DNA of 46,453 nt from Nemertoderma westbladi (taxonomy: Eukaryota > Xenacoelomorpha > Nemertodermatida > Nemertodermatidae), in assembly GCA_032718475.1 (NCBI GenBank), contig JAUCBJ010004449.1, forward strand, positions 1 through 46,453. The letters are read 5' to 3'. Made by a program: the position numbers and the translations under genes. A model generated the notes under the pieces. It ran no database searches, was not told the origin of the DNA, and saw nothing but the letters and a program-made list of their open reading frames with translations. This document shows positions 10,046 to 22,270 of this stretch, piece by piece. Positions within the stretch are counted from its first letter, which is position 1, and the number at the start of each line of letters is the position of its first letter.

Positions 10046-10739
10046 AAGTAGTAAACCCGGACATAGATAGTACTGTATATGCAAAATATAACTAGGCGTA
10101 AATGTTGTTCGAGTACTAAACAAACATATAGGCTAAAATCCTATAAGCAGTATAGGTAAGAGCCTAGGCCTACTACCATCCTGCGGAATCGGTGTTTACA
10201 TACTGTATAGAATGTAAACCCTCGGAAGCTAACTCAATTCTTTTATCTGCACATGCATAAATTCCTGTAAATCGTCATTGTTAGTCGTTGACGTTGCAAT
10301 CAGTATCACAAATCTAATAAATAACACATTTGTGGTATTAAAACTAAAGATATTGAGTCGAATTATCAATGTCCTTGAAAACTATAACACGATATTTTAA
10401 CAATATAATTACGTATTTTACGGAGAAATAAAACACTAAATTTACCTTCTCCACCCCTTTAAGATTTGGAAAATTAGTTTAGTTAGGATATGTTATACAA
10501 TAATATTACATTATTCATTAGATGCGATTAATACATAAATACAAGTATTAATTGCATACATACTATACATCGATTACATACATACGTATCTTGTGGATTA
10601 ATTACATTTGCAAATTAATTCAAAAAAATTAATTACACATATTTATTTATAAGCAAGAATGTCGAAAAATGTTAAAATGGCTGACAATTTTCCGCAATTT
10701 AAATTCTGAAAATTAAATAAAATTCAAATGAAAGTAAAT

Positions 10740-10950
10740 ACAAGAAACAGAGGGGAAATTGGACGCAAATCAGACCTCGGCGAATTAATATTTCATCTCA
10801 ATGTTAAATTACCAATTTGTGGAAAGGAGCAGATTACAGTAGTGGCACATTATTTTAACCAAAACAATAAACTAAACACAATAGAACAGGTTACATATGC
10901 AGTTATACGTTTGAGAGTAATCAGCTGTCTATTTTCCCCTAGTGAGGTAT
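10740..10950. repeat. Dispersed repeat, second copy at 18,960-19,180
   Basis: This segment is a diverged but colinear relative of 18,960-19,180. Shared stretches include the gaattaa...atgttaaattaccaat region, ggcacattattttaaccaaaacaa (ggcacgttattctaaccaaaacaa in the other copy) and the ending tattcccctaatg. The other copy lies in PHM intron 1. A short open frame over this copy has no family match and is not called as a gene. Confidence 0.65.
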
Positions 10951-11530
10951 GAATTTTGTTGATTGGGTCCGGAGTCCCCCTATCAGAAATACGTTGTTCG
11001 GAAAGAAAAAGTCAAAAATTTGTAAAATAATTTTGTAGCCCAGAAGTATAGCATTTGGATTCTTGCTCATACAGTAAGTTTGTTGAGATAAATATAATTT
11101 TGTAGAATAATAATAAATATAATTAAATATACAGCATTTTTATATATGACAAATAAATTACAAATTCAACATAAATATAGGTTATGGTGGTATTTTGTAC
11201 ATAAATTTAAAATCGAGGTTTACATAAAAGTTTGGAGAAAAATAATATAATAATTAATCTGACCTCTGGATGTATTTTTTAACGCGGAAATTAAGTAAGA
11301 ATTATTCCTTTAATAGCAATAAAATATATCAATTGGAATATTATTACAGACTGACGGCGCTTTCTTACAGTATCTCGTACAGTAATATCGACTATTACAC
11401 TTGTTCAATTGCAAGTTGTCGTAAATGTACAAAAAAGATTTCTGTGAGTTTTAATTCCATAATTTGTAAAGTACCGGTAATGGGTACCGGTATTATTAAA
11501 TTCCTATCTAATGCTATGAAATGGATAGGC

Positions 11531-11536
11531 TTTATT
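11531..11536 (-). promoter_or_regulatory. Candidate poly(A) signal of the PHM gene
   Basis: AATAAA on the minus strand, 222 bases after the PHM stop codon. It is a plausible but untested signal in AT-rich DNA. Confidence 0.4.
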
Positions 11537-11757
11537 TAAAAAAAGAAATGGCAAATGATGGGGCGCCGTAGGATAGAACTGTATATATAATATACATACA
11601 TAATATATTACAGAGTAAATAGCCTAAAATATTTTGATTTATATTAATATAATATATATTTATATCTGAAATTGTGCACCAAAATGTAAAATTATCGATA
11701 GAAACTGAAGAAAAATTAATGTCGTTGTATTCCTCAGTGGTCTACTGTAAATACCAT

Positions 11758-14700
11758 CTAGTGGTGCTGTTTCCCCTTTCCTTTTGCGATTGCGATGACG
11801 TCATTTGGTGACAGCTGACTGGCCTGTTGATTGGCATCTTCAGGAACGTAATCTCCCAACACATCCCTCCACAGTTCATTACCATAACCATTACAATAAC
11901 TCTTCAAATACTTCGCTTTATCCATGTCTTCCCTTTCGAAGTAATACATCATGTAGAAATTGCACATTTCATCGTCCATTGTTGATCTAAATGTGAATAA
12001 TAATTTGCACTCGTCAAAATCTTGCAAATTTATAATTCTTTCTATTTTGATAATATTTTTTTAAAATATAGGCCCTACGTGTTAACATTTGTTACAAGTC
12101 AGTGATATCTTTAGATTAGTTGTAGGCCTACTGCTGTACAGTATATTATTTAAAATGATGTCATTATTCTTACCCAATATAAACTGTTCTGTCAACGTCG
12201 TTAATGAATGTACATCTGGCAGCCAATATATCACCAGGTTTAATAACCATCCCCTTGTTGGTTACTGGGTAAAACATTTGCGCTAAATGAGGGCTGCGTT
12301 TCCCTATAAAAATAATTAAAAAAATATATTAATAATTTATCTCCTAAATCATGCTCATGAAATAGGGCCTATATATATTTGAAACCGGGACAATTTTCAA
12401 CAATGACAATTAATTGTTGCCCCTGGTAATGGGCAATTGTAAACGGGGGCAATATTCTGAGGGTACAGTATATCCTAAGATAAAGCACTTATGATAAATG
12501 GACTCATGGCACGGAAATATGGTATAATAATTAATGACTTACCTATTTCTGTCCACTTTCCGTCTTTATTGACATCGTAAGCCGAGATGACTTCTCCAAT
12601 AAAGTGAGCGTGGGTTCGGTAAGCGAAAGGATAAATCGTTGGTGCTTTCTCTGGCCACGGGCACATCATCTCCATACGAGCTGGAAAGTATCATGAATTA
12701 TTACAGTACTTATAAAAATATAAAATATCCGTACCATTCGGTACAGGTACGGTAGGCCTAGACCTACAGTACCTTGCAGACCGGTATGTTGAGAATGTTT
12801 AACTTTTTATTAATATACCGAGTCAACCACTACTTACTCAACCAAGTAAAGAAAGACTCTCAATTGTGTTTTCTTAATCCACTATTTTTACGTTTCGTTC
12901 ATCACAAATTTGGAATAGACTTGTACATTATAGATTTTAATTATTATCGACAAAATTGCATCGCCTCAACTCCCTATCACCCATGACATTTGCTAGATCA
13001 TCCGCATCTTCAAGGCCAGTGTCCTTTAAGATGCGTCTCAAGAAAGTCATGGGCTGTCCACCATGCTTATTCACTCCATGAGGCTGTCAAAGTACAAGAT
13101 TATGCACTGGCTGGTCCTCACGGCGAAAGCAATGTCCTGCAAAGCGGAGGCGATTTTGTTCTAGTGTCAAGCTTGGGGGAACCAATGAGAAACCTCCAAT
13201 GTTATATAGTGTCTGGTTGGAGATGTGTGCATTGAACTTGACACAATGAACCCGGCGTAGCATTCTTGTGAATGTGCCGTCCAAAGATTTGGTGTCCTCA
13301 GCAGTTAGAGCCCAGCATGGACTCCCATAGAGGAGTACTGGAACTACTGCTGCTCTAAATAATCGGACCTTAAGTTTCCGATTAATTCTCGGTGACTTCA
13401 AAATCCTGGAAAGCCTATTCAAGGCTGCCCATGCCTTTCCCTTACGTATTATTTTGGGGGACACTGCTCCAATACCTCAATAGACGTGGAAGGACATTCA
13501 AACTAAGAACTGCTGGGATGTTGCAATTTTTCGTTCAAAAAACCTGAGATGTGATGTGTGACATCCATAATTTATATACTTATCTTTTTTACTTTTTAAA
13601 GTTCGGGAAATCTCCAAAAAGTTAATTTATCTTTCGTGTTGGTTGTTTTCCATGACGCCGAATCGAATGCAATTTGATTTAGAACAACAATAAAACATGG
13701 TTGTGTGTCAGATTCAATAGAATAAATAAATGCCATTTTTTTGCAACATACGGCAATTTCGATTACCCAAAAAATTCAACATCCACACTTTCATTCGTTA
13801 TTAACGTAGGTCTACTCCCTCCCTTTTACTGTATTCTATGTCAGTGTAAAACTTCTACTGTAAGCACATTCTCATTGAAAAATAATACGAACTTTATTAA
13901 TTAAGTTATTCTCAATTAGAAAGGAACATTATGGGAATGTGGAGGGTAAAAGTTATAAAAAAAAACTAGCATACTTGATAGTTGATATCTCTAATTGCGT
14001 GTGCCGACTTTCACACATTCATATTCTGTGATAGTTGATATCTCTAATTGCGTGTGCCAACCTTCACACATTCATATTCTGTGATAGTTGATATCTCTAA
14101 TTGCGTGTGCCGACCTTCACACATTCATATACTGTGATAGTTGATATCTCTAATTGCGTGTGCCAACCTTCACACATTCATATACTGTGATAGTTGATAT
14201 CTCTAATTGCGTGTGCCGACCTTCACACATTCATACAGTATACTGTGATAGTTGATATCTCTAATTGCGTGTGCCGACCTTCACACATTCATATTCTGTG
14301 ATAGTTGATATCTCTAATTGCGTGTGCCGATCTTCACACATTCATATACTGTGATAGTTGATATCTCTAATTGCGTGTGCCGACCTTCACACATTCATAT
14401 TCTGTGATAGTTGATATCTCTAATTGCGTGTGCCGACCTTCACACATTCATATTCTGTGATAGTTGATATCTCTAATTGCGTGTGCCGACCTTCACACAT
14501 TCATATACTGTGATAGTTGATATCTCTAATTGCGTGTGCCGACCTTCACACATTCATATACTGTGATAGTTGATATCTCTAATTGCGTGTGCCAACCTTC
14601 ACACATTCATATACTGTGATAGTTGATATCTCTAATTGCGTGTGCCGACCTTCACACATTCATACAGTATACTTGATAGTTGATATCTCTAATTGCGTGT

Positions 14701-17700
14701 GCCAACCTTCACACATTCATATACTGTGATATTTGATATCTCTAATTGCGTGTACCGACCTTCACACATTCATATACTGTGATATTTGATATCTCTAATT
14801 GCGTGTACCGACCTTCACACATTCATATACTGTGATATTTGATATCTCTAATTGCGTGTGCCGACCTTCACACATTCATATACTGTGATATTTGATATCT
14901 CTAATTGCGTGTGCCGACCTTCACACATTCATATACTGTGATAGTTGATATCTCTAATTGCGTGTGCCGACCTTCACACATTCATATACTGTGATAGTTG
15001 ATATCTCTAATTGCGTGTGCCGACCTTCACACATTCATATACTGTGATATTTGATATCTCTAATTGCGTGTACCGACCTTCACACATTCATATACTGTGA
15101 TATTTGATATCTCTAATTGCGTGTGCCGACCTTCACACATTCATATACTGTGATAGTTGATATCTCTAATTGCGTGTGCCGACCTTCACACATTCATATA
15201 CTGTGATATTTGATATCTCTAATTGCGTGTACCGACCTTCACACATTCATACACTGTGATAGTTGATATCTCTAATTGCGTGTGCCGACCTTCACACATT
15301 CATATACTGTGATATTTGATATCTCTAATTACGTGTACCGACCTTCACACATTCATATACTGTGATAGTTGATATCTCTAATTGCGTGTACCGACCTTCA
15401 CACATTCATATACTGTGATATTTGATATCTCTAATTGCGTGTGCCGACCTTCACACATTCATACAGCATACTGTGATAGTTGATATCTCTAATTGCGTGT
15501 GCCGACCTTCACACATTCATATACTGTGATATTTGATATCTCTAATTGCGTGTACCGACCTTCACACATTCATATACTGTGATAGTTGATATCTCTAATT
15601 GCGTGTGCCGACCTTCACACATACATATACTGTGATATTTGATATCTCTAATTGCGTGTACCGACCTTCACACATTCATATATTGTGATATTTGATATCT
15701 CTAATTGCGTGTACCGACCTTCACAAATTCATATACTGTGATAGTTGATATCTCTAATTGCGTGTACCGACCTTCACACATTCATATACTGTGATAGTTG
15801 ATATCTCTAATTGCGTGTGCCGACCTTCACACATTCATATACTATGATATTTGATATCTCTAATTGCGTGTGCCGACCTTCACACATTCATATACTGTGA
15901 TAGTTGATATCTCTAATTGCGTGTGCCGACCTTCACACATTCATATACTGTGATATTTGATATCTCTAATTGCGTGTGCCGACCTTCACACATTCATATA
16001 CTGTGATATTTGATATCTCTAATTGCGTGTGCCGACCTTCACACATTCATACAGCATACTGTGATAGTTGATATCTCTAATTGCGTGTGCCGACCTTCAC
16101 ACATTCATATACTGTGATATTTGATATCTCTAATTGCGTGTGCCGACCTTCACACATTCATACAGCATACTGTGATAGTTGATATCTCTAATTGCGTGTG
16201 CCGACCTTCACACATTCATATTCTGTGATAGTTGATATCTCTAATTGCGTGTGCCGACCTTCACACATTCATATACTGTGATAGTTGATATCTCTAATTG
16301 CGTGTGCCGACCTTCACACATTCATACAGTATACTGTGATAGTTGATATCTCTAATTGCGTGTGCCGACCTTCACACATTCATATACTGTGATAGTTGAT
16401 ATCTCTAATTGCGTGTGCCGACCTTCACACATTCATACAGCATACTGTGATAGTTGATATCTCTAATTGCGTGTGCCGACCTTCACACATTCATATTCTG
16501 TGATAGTTGATATCTCTAATTGCGTGTGCCGACCTTCACACATTCATATACTGTGATAGTTGATATCTCTAATTGCGTGTGCCGACCTTCACACATTCAT
16601 ACAGTATACTGTGATAGTTGATATCTCTAATTGCGTGTGCCGACCTTCACACATTCATATACTGTGATAGTTGATATCTCTAATTGCGTGTGCCGACCTT
16701 CACACATTCATATACTGTGATAGTTGATATCTCTAATTGCGTGTGCCGACCTTCACACATTCATACAGCATACTGTGATATTTGATATCTCTAATTGCTT
16801 GTGCCGACCTTCACACATTCATATACTGTGATAGTTGATATCTCTAATTGCGTGTGCCGACCTTCACACATTCATATACTGTGATAGTTGATATCTCTAA
16901 TTGCGTGTGCCGACCTTCACACATTCATATACTGTGATAGTTGATATCTCTAATTGCGTGTGCCGACCTTCACACATTCATATACTGTGATAGTTGATAT
17001 CTCTAATTGCGTGTGCCGACCTTCACACATTCATATATACTGTGATAGTTGATATCTCTAATTGCGTGTGCCGACCTTCACACATTCATATACTGTGATA
17101 GTTGATATCTCTAATTGCGTGTGCCGACCTTCACACATTCATATACTGTGATAGTTGATATCTCTAATTGCGTGTGCCGACCTTCACACATTCATATACT
17201 GTGATAGTTGATATCTCTAATTGCGTGTGCCGACCTTCACACATTCATATACTGTGATAGTTGATATCTCTAATTGCGTGTGCCGACCTTCACACATTCA
17301 TATACTGTGATAGTTGATATCTCTAATTGCGTGTGCCGACCTTCACACATTCATATACTGTGATAGTTGATATCTCTAATTGCGTGTGCCGACCTTCACA
17401 CATTCATATACTGTGATATTTGTTCAATTTAATTCTGGGGTAACTGTTAAACTTAATTGACCTATATATTTTTTATAATATATTGGCCTATTGTTTCAAT
17501 GCGTACTAATTTACAAGACGTACTTATGTTTATTTAGCAGGACTATGCCATGCATTTTGTTTTAAGTATTAGGATATATGGAGTTTCCCTATAAAATTTC
17601 GAAAAATTTCACAATGTGTACAAAAATGTTACAAGGGTGCGATCTGCGCCTCACTCCAGCTAATGCGACCGTTATAAGATCACAATCAGCCCTAATACAA

Positions 17701-19374
17701 TTTGGGTTGAACATACAACTACTAACTCTCAGTATCCATTGGAATTGATCCTTGACTCAGAAACAGATAAACCTGGGCGATCTTTGGCGTCCTGAAAGAC
17801 AAGAAATGCGTCGTAAAACACTATGTAATAGAAATATCTACACAAGTTCGAATTAAAAGACAAAAACATTAAAGGTTAATCTGCGATTATTTAAATACTA
17901 TGTATAACTTACGGAATTTCTGTTATCGTCAATTTAAATCCCGAATTGTCGGTGAGACTTGGTTCAGCTATAAACTTATCAACTCTGGCATAGTGAACCT
18001 GGAGCACCAAATAACTGATGTCTGAATCTCCTCCAACCTAGAACGATAGAGATATATTCAAAAAATATTAGATGTCTATTGTTTTAACTCCATATTGAAG
18101 TGAACCTGTTCGTTATATATATATATGGATGACAAGTTTAATTAATATAATGTTATTTCACGTACTTCGAAGCCAGTCCCGTCTGGAAGTTCCAATCCTT
18201 TGGGTGCATCCATGGCCCATGCGTATATAATCGCGGAACCTGAGCCACAAGTTGGCCCCATCGACTCTGGGTCAATATCATTAGCTCCGAGACTCATTTC
18301 TCCGCAGTGCCTGTAACATAAAGTATAAATAACATTACGACTGCCATTGAAATGTACACAATTAGTTAAAGTGATTTTTTTTAATTTAACTGTTTTTTAA
18401 TTCAATTCCCTACCAGGCAGTGTCAATAAATGCAGCATGTCTAAATGGTAGCGGGTAAAATAATGCTGACTCTATTTTAATTGTTATATACATTTAATTA
18501 CTATTATATCAGAAATACAAATACCTGATTTCACTTTATATACAGTAGTTGCATCCCAAATAGTGCAGGGATTACTATCATCACTTTAAGACTTTATAAT
18601 AATAAAGAAACACGTTATGAATTTGTACTTGTTTATTGTTTTCGTCTCGACTCACCAGGCTTTGCCATTATTTTTCCCCGGTGTTTTACATCCGTATAAG
18701 AGCATGTGATGTGCTGTGTGAGGCTTCGCAATGGGATCGAATCCAGTTACATAGACTTTCTTGTCCTTGGGGAGCTCTGATCCGAAACAAACATAGTCAT
18801 CTTTCTGCAGTTAAAACACAAATTTATGTTGTTTGAGACATAAAAATATATTCATACAAAGATGAATATAAGAACTTAACAAGTACAATAAATGAAATAG
18901 CTCGGCCAGGTATCTCTTACCCACATTGACCGCCATGTGGCCCCTATACTTAATAAACGTAGTCTATTCTTTGAGACAGGGAGAGGAATTAACACGTATA
19001 CAAATCCCATCGCGGTGAATTAACAATGCTACTTTACCAATGAAAGAGAAAGAGCTGGTTACAATGGCACGTTATTCTAACCAAAACAAATAAAGACAAG
19101 TCAATAGTAAATGTTACACTTTAATTTTTGACTGTAATCGCCAACAATTTGTGTTTATTCCCCTAATGTGTACAGTATAAGACCTTTCTCTTTCAATATT
19201 TAACTTTTCCATAATAATCAACATAAATTATTACAACACAATTGAGTCGGCCAACTGACAATATAACTGTATACCTAGACTTACCATTGTAGGATGGAAG
19301 TCTGGAAGTTGAATATTTACTTCTTCTGCCGCACCGAGGGAAATAAATAAAGCAAAATAAATTAAAATATCCAT
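11758..19374 (-). CDS. PHM: Peptidylglycine alpha-hydroxylating monooxygenase (PHM), eight exons
   Basis: Exons on minus are 19374-19285, 18804-18656, 18310-18166, 18037-17913, 17791-17727, 12680-12543, 12303-12174 and 11986-11758. All have GT-AG borders and matching phases, totalling 1071 bases (356 residues). Residues 1-17 form a signal peptide. Family-known copper ligands are all present: HH 62-63 (HTAHHMLLYGC) and H143 (LVLQVHY) for CuA; H215/H217 (YRTHAHFIGEV) and M288 (DDEMCN) for CuB. Cysteines match the PHM disulfide pattern. PHM hydroxylates the glycine alpha-carbon of secreted peptides as the first step of C-terminal amidation, in the secretory pathway. No lyase domain follows; the protein ends KGKGKQHH. 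It is therefore monofunctional, like insect PHM, and a separate lyase must exist. Intron 5 (5,046 bp) is bloated by a minisatellite and a LINE fragment. Confidence 0.93.
12966..13456 (-). mobile_element. LINE fragment, copy 3, within PHM intron 5
   Basis: Minus-strand match to 20,440-20,935 of the plus-strand copy. Its frame (13,087-13,464) is the least damaged of the set. It reads RKGKAWAALNRLSRI, RLFRAAVVPVLLYGSPCWAL and SLDGTFTRMLRRVHC, the thumb/C-terminal part of a non-LTR RT. It is truncated at both ends and lacks the 3' terminus. It has the same orientation as the host gene. Confidence 0.85.
13457..13968. other. Unique part of PHM intron 5, no gene seen
   Basis: About 500 bases between the LINE fragment and the minisatellite. 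No exon is needed here, because the PHM exons on either side join in frame. A short Cys-containing minus-strand reading near 13,660-13,700 was considered and rejected. Confidence 0.5.
13969..17420. repeat. 53-bp minisatellite, about 65 units, in PHM intron 5
   Basis: The unit core is tgatagttgatatctctaat followed by tgcgtgtgccgaccttcac and acattcatatac. Variants recur non-randomly: agttgat or atttgat, gtgcc or gtacc, ccgacc or ccaacc, and tails catatactg, catattctg, catacagtatactg or catacagcatactg. Runs of one variant, such as the near-identical units 16,800-17,400, point to recent local expansion. It occupies two thirds of the intron. Confidence 0.97.
17421..17726. other. PHM intron 5, donor-proximal part
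   Basis: About 300 bases between the minisatellite and exon 5. Nothing coding or structured is seen; the donor is A|GTTAGT at 17,726-17,721 on minus. Confidence 0.5.
18960..19180. repeat. Dispersed repeat copy in PHM intron 1
   Basis: Diverged partner of 10,740-10,950 in the same orientation on the plus strand. It sits between PHM exons 1 and 2. No TIR, tail or target duplication is clear, so its class is unknown. Confidence 0.65.
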
Positions 19375-19889
19375 CTCGATTAGTTTCGCTCTAACAGAAA
19401 TATACCTGCTTGTCCGTAATTGTAATCAATGATTTAATTAATCATTGATCAAATACATTAAATAATAGTTTGATCAAATACATTGAATAATAATTTGATT
19501 AAATAATTAAATAACCTTTGCTCAAATAAATTTAATAATAATAATTTGATCACATATTATATTAAATACTTATTGTATTAAAATTATATACTGTATTATA
19601 ATTTTACTTAATAGGCAAAAAAACCTTCCACAAAATAACCTTGTATAGTATAACAACGTCGGCCTTCGGCCTCGGAAGTTATACAGCTTATTTTGGTTCA
19701 GGTAAATATATCCGTATTTCCACCCCTAAACCATTGAATAATATCACTCAGTATATTGCTAAGGTAAATGAAACGGAAGAGGTCTCTCAGGCTGCCTTCC
19801 TCCCGTTCAATCCTTGAGAAGCACACTTTGAGTCGGTATTTTGCCGTAGACAAGGTTGCTAGACCAGGAAGTTCCATAAGCTACGAGTC
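19375..19889. other. PHM upstream region, AT-rich
   Basis: About 500 bases 5' of the PHM start codon. From 19,420 to 19,560 there is a degenerate direct repeat of the type ttgatcaaatacattaaata (three to four units). No TATA box or transcription start can be assigned with confidence. Confidence 0.5.
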
Positions 19890-21020
19890 ACAACGTGTAT
19901 AGACTGAGAACATTGCTTCTTTTGCTTCGTTTGTTCAATATGGGATTCCTGATGAAATTATTGCAGCAATCAGATCAGTATACGATGGTTCGACAACATT
20001 TGTGTCTACTGTTGACGGTGACACAGAACCACCATTTGAAGTGTTATGTGGCGTCCTCCAGGGAGACACACTTGCACCATTATTGGTCATAATTGTGGTT
20101 GACTATGTTCTACGCATGTCTTTAGATCATCATAATGATGATGGGGTGATGATAACTCCACCTACTGGCTCCAGAAGTCGAGGAAATCCTGCCAAGTACC
20201 TAACAGATCTAGACTTTGCTGATGACTTAGGAGTACTCTCAGAATCACTAGAGGGTGCCCAACGGCTCCTCAGCTCATTAGAACAGGCTGATTCTAGTGT
20301 TGGTCGAAAAAGATCAAAATTTTGTCAGTTAACTTTGAAAGTCCTCAGCAAGTCTCTGACCTGATGAGCATAAGCTCAAAGGATGGTATGCTTCAGCATG
20401 TGGACGACTTCTGTTACCTGGGATCATGGATCCGGAAGTCAGGTGAGGACCTTCGATTACGTAAGGGAAAGGCATGGGCAGCCTTGAATAGGCTTTCCAG
20501 GATTTGGAAGTCACCGAGAATTAATCGGAAACTTAAGATCCGATTATTTAGAGCAGCAGTAGTTCCAGTACTCCTCTATGGGAGTCCATGCTGGGCTCAA
20601 CTGCTGAGTACACCAAATCTCTGGATGGCACATTCACAAGAATGCTACGCCGGGTTCATTGTGTAAAGTACAATGCACAGTTCTCCAAACAGACACTATA
20701 TAACATTGGAGGTGCCTCATTGGTTCCCCCAAGCTTGACACTAGAACAAAATCGCCTCCGCTTTGCAGGACATTGCTTACGCCGTGAGGACCCAGCCAGT
20801 GCATAATCTTGTACTTTGGCAGCCTCATGGAGTGAATAAGCATGGTGGACAGCCCATGACTTTCTTGAGACGCATCTTAAAGGACACTGGCCTTGAAGAT
20901 GCGGATGATCTAGCAAATGTCATGGGTGATAGGGAGTTGTGGCGGCGTAGTTTTGTCGACAAGCCGGCACAGCATTCTTAAAAATGCAGCTGCAATGCAG
21001 CATGCCGATCCTAGTAGTAG
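19890..21020 (+). mobile_element. 5'-truncated LINE, copy 4 (longest)
   Basis: This reverse-transcriptase relic runs to the (TAG)n 3' end. In order it shows YGIPDEIIAAIRSVYDG, VLCGVLQGDTLAPLL (motif B), LDFADDLGVLS (motif C, FADD), CYLGSWIRKSGEDLR, RLFRAAVVPVLLYGSPCW and a C-terminal FLRRILKDTGLEDADD. At least three frameshifts (near 20,310, 20,600 and 20,790) break it. The endonuclease and the front of the polymerase are missing. The motifs recall RTE-like non-LTR elements, but the clade is not certain. Confidence 0.85.
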
Positions 21021-22270
21021 TGCTTCGCCAGTTAGGTGACGCACGAGAATGTAGATAAAGAAGTATACGATCTTTGAATTTTCGCAATTGTGCGATGACT
21101 AAATGCTCCGTGCCAGTCATTTCCAGGCAGAAATCGAAAAAACAATCTGTATCGAACAGATTATATAGATAACTACTGTTAGGTATATAGCGGCCCAAAC
21201 GAAGTATAGATCTCATGGCTTTGCGATGATTTATGTTTAGTACTTTCATGATGCTATTACTCACGATAGCTGCACCATACAGAATCGCGGGGGTGCAAAT
21301 CGTTTTCCAAACTAGACTTATTATATCCACTGGTACATCGTCTAGTTGACCGATTCAACCATATTGGCTGCACGAAATTGTCTTGTATTTTTGTCGGACG
21401 TTTGGAGAGGCAGATCGAGGAATTGCAGTTGTTAGAAGATGTGACAGTTTCACCAGTCTCAGCTACAATCTCCTCGACAGGGTTTTGACAGCTTCATCTT
21501 GACGTCACATGTCTGCAGATGACGGTTTTGTTTTCTTGAGGTTGAGAGATATTTCTGCAGATTGAAAACATTCCGTTCATGTAACTGAAGATTTTTAGCT
21601 AGTAGCAGAATATCGTCGGCATATCCGGTCAGAGGATAGGCCCTATTATGGGTGTGTATCCCTAAGCCAGAGGCCACCAACTCATGGAAAAGGTCTGATA
21701 GGTAGATATTAAATAGTTGTGCTGATAGGACGCCACCCTGTCTTACTCCGCATGACAGTTTTATCGTATGACCATCGTAGTTTGGAAAGGGTCGGGGTTA
21801 TTGAGATACCTCAGTAGCTGCTGGACTTTTGCAGGTCACGATTTGCAAATAATGGCCTTTAATAATGGCCTTAACAGGCTTGTTCACAAGCTATCTGGGA
21901 ATAACCCAGATGCCATTATACGGTTGAACAATTCTGCTAGATGTGAGCACATATGCGGTATTGATATTTCTTTGAGGCTGTCTGCAGGGCAGCTACAGTA
22001 TATGGCATACTTGGTTCTCACTTTAGTGTCATCGTTACTGTTTCATAACTTCTCATTCGCTGCAACCAGGGCCTTCACCTCGTTAGTGAAGCTATTTCTC
22101 TGTTCCTGTGTTGCTTTGTTGAAGATAAAAATTGGTGTTCTAAATCGACGCCAGAGTTTTATTGAAATTGTTGTATCTCTTGATAAATCCTTTTTGGCTT
22201 CGGATTGAAGTACAAATTTCGACTGGACAGATACAGCATTAATTCTCTGGTTACATCTGTACGTCATGTT
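21021..22270 (-). pseudogene. Relic of a second, unrelated LINE reverse transcriptase
   Basis: From high to low coordinates the minus strand reads through SLKEISIPHMCSHLAELFNR, a damaged palm, SCGVRQGGVLSAQLFNIYL (motif B), GYADDILLLAKNL (motif C, near 21,600-21,625) and a C-terminal PAILYGAAI...HRKAMRSILRL. Several stops and frameshifts interrupt it. It differs in sequence from the LINE ending at 21,020, which it meets tail to tail. The other strand's open frame at 21,768-22,208 is a shadow. Confidence 0.75.

Larger units (their letters stand above)
9916..11757. other. Intergenic AT-rich DNA with small repeats, no gene recognised
   Basis: Just upstream of the retrotransposon ORF (which is on minus) are three copies of tacgtcacc (9,985-10,020) and a short palindrome (10,025-10,045). 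These may belong to the element's 5' UTR. A dispersed repeat is annotated at 10,740-10,950. The remainder is AT-rich. An AATAAA on the minus strand (11,531-11,536) suits the PHM transcript. Confidence 0.5.

Noticed and set aside
10728-10952. 74-codon open frame
   Set aside because: It lies over a dispersed repeat also found in PHM intron 1 and has no conserved domain or start context.
13600-13720. Minus-strand Cys-containing reading (FYCCSKSNC...) recalling a THAP zinc finger
   Set aside because: The frame breaks within about 20 residues, the spacing is wrong, and no exon is needed here for PHM.
13969-17420. Regularly spaced repeats resembling a CRISPR array
   Set aside because: Units are contiguous without unique spacers, and the DNA is a eukaryotic intron, so it is a minisatellite. 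The same applies to 26,667-29,237 and 42,083-46,453.
17640-17726. Possible stop or frame break in PHM exon 5 (reading ...SNGY-stop)
   Set aside because: That reading used the wrong phase. With the phase set by exon 4 (cc|g) the exon reads TPKIAQVYLFLSQGSIPMDTE and joins exon 6 in frame.
21768-22208. 146-codon plus-strand open frame
   Set aside because: The opposite strand carries clear reverse-transcriptase motifs; this is its shadow.
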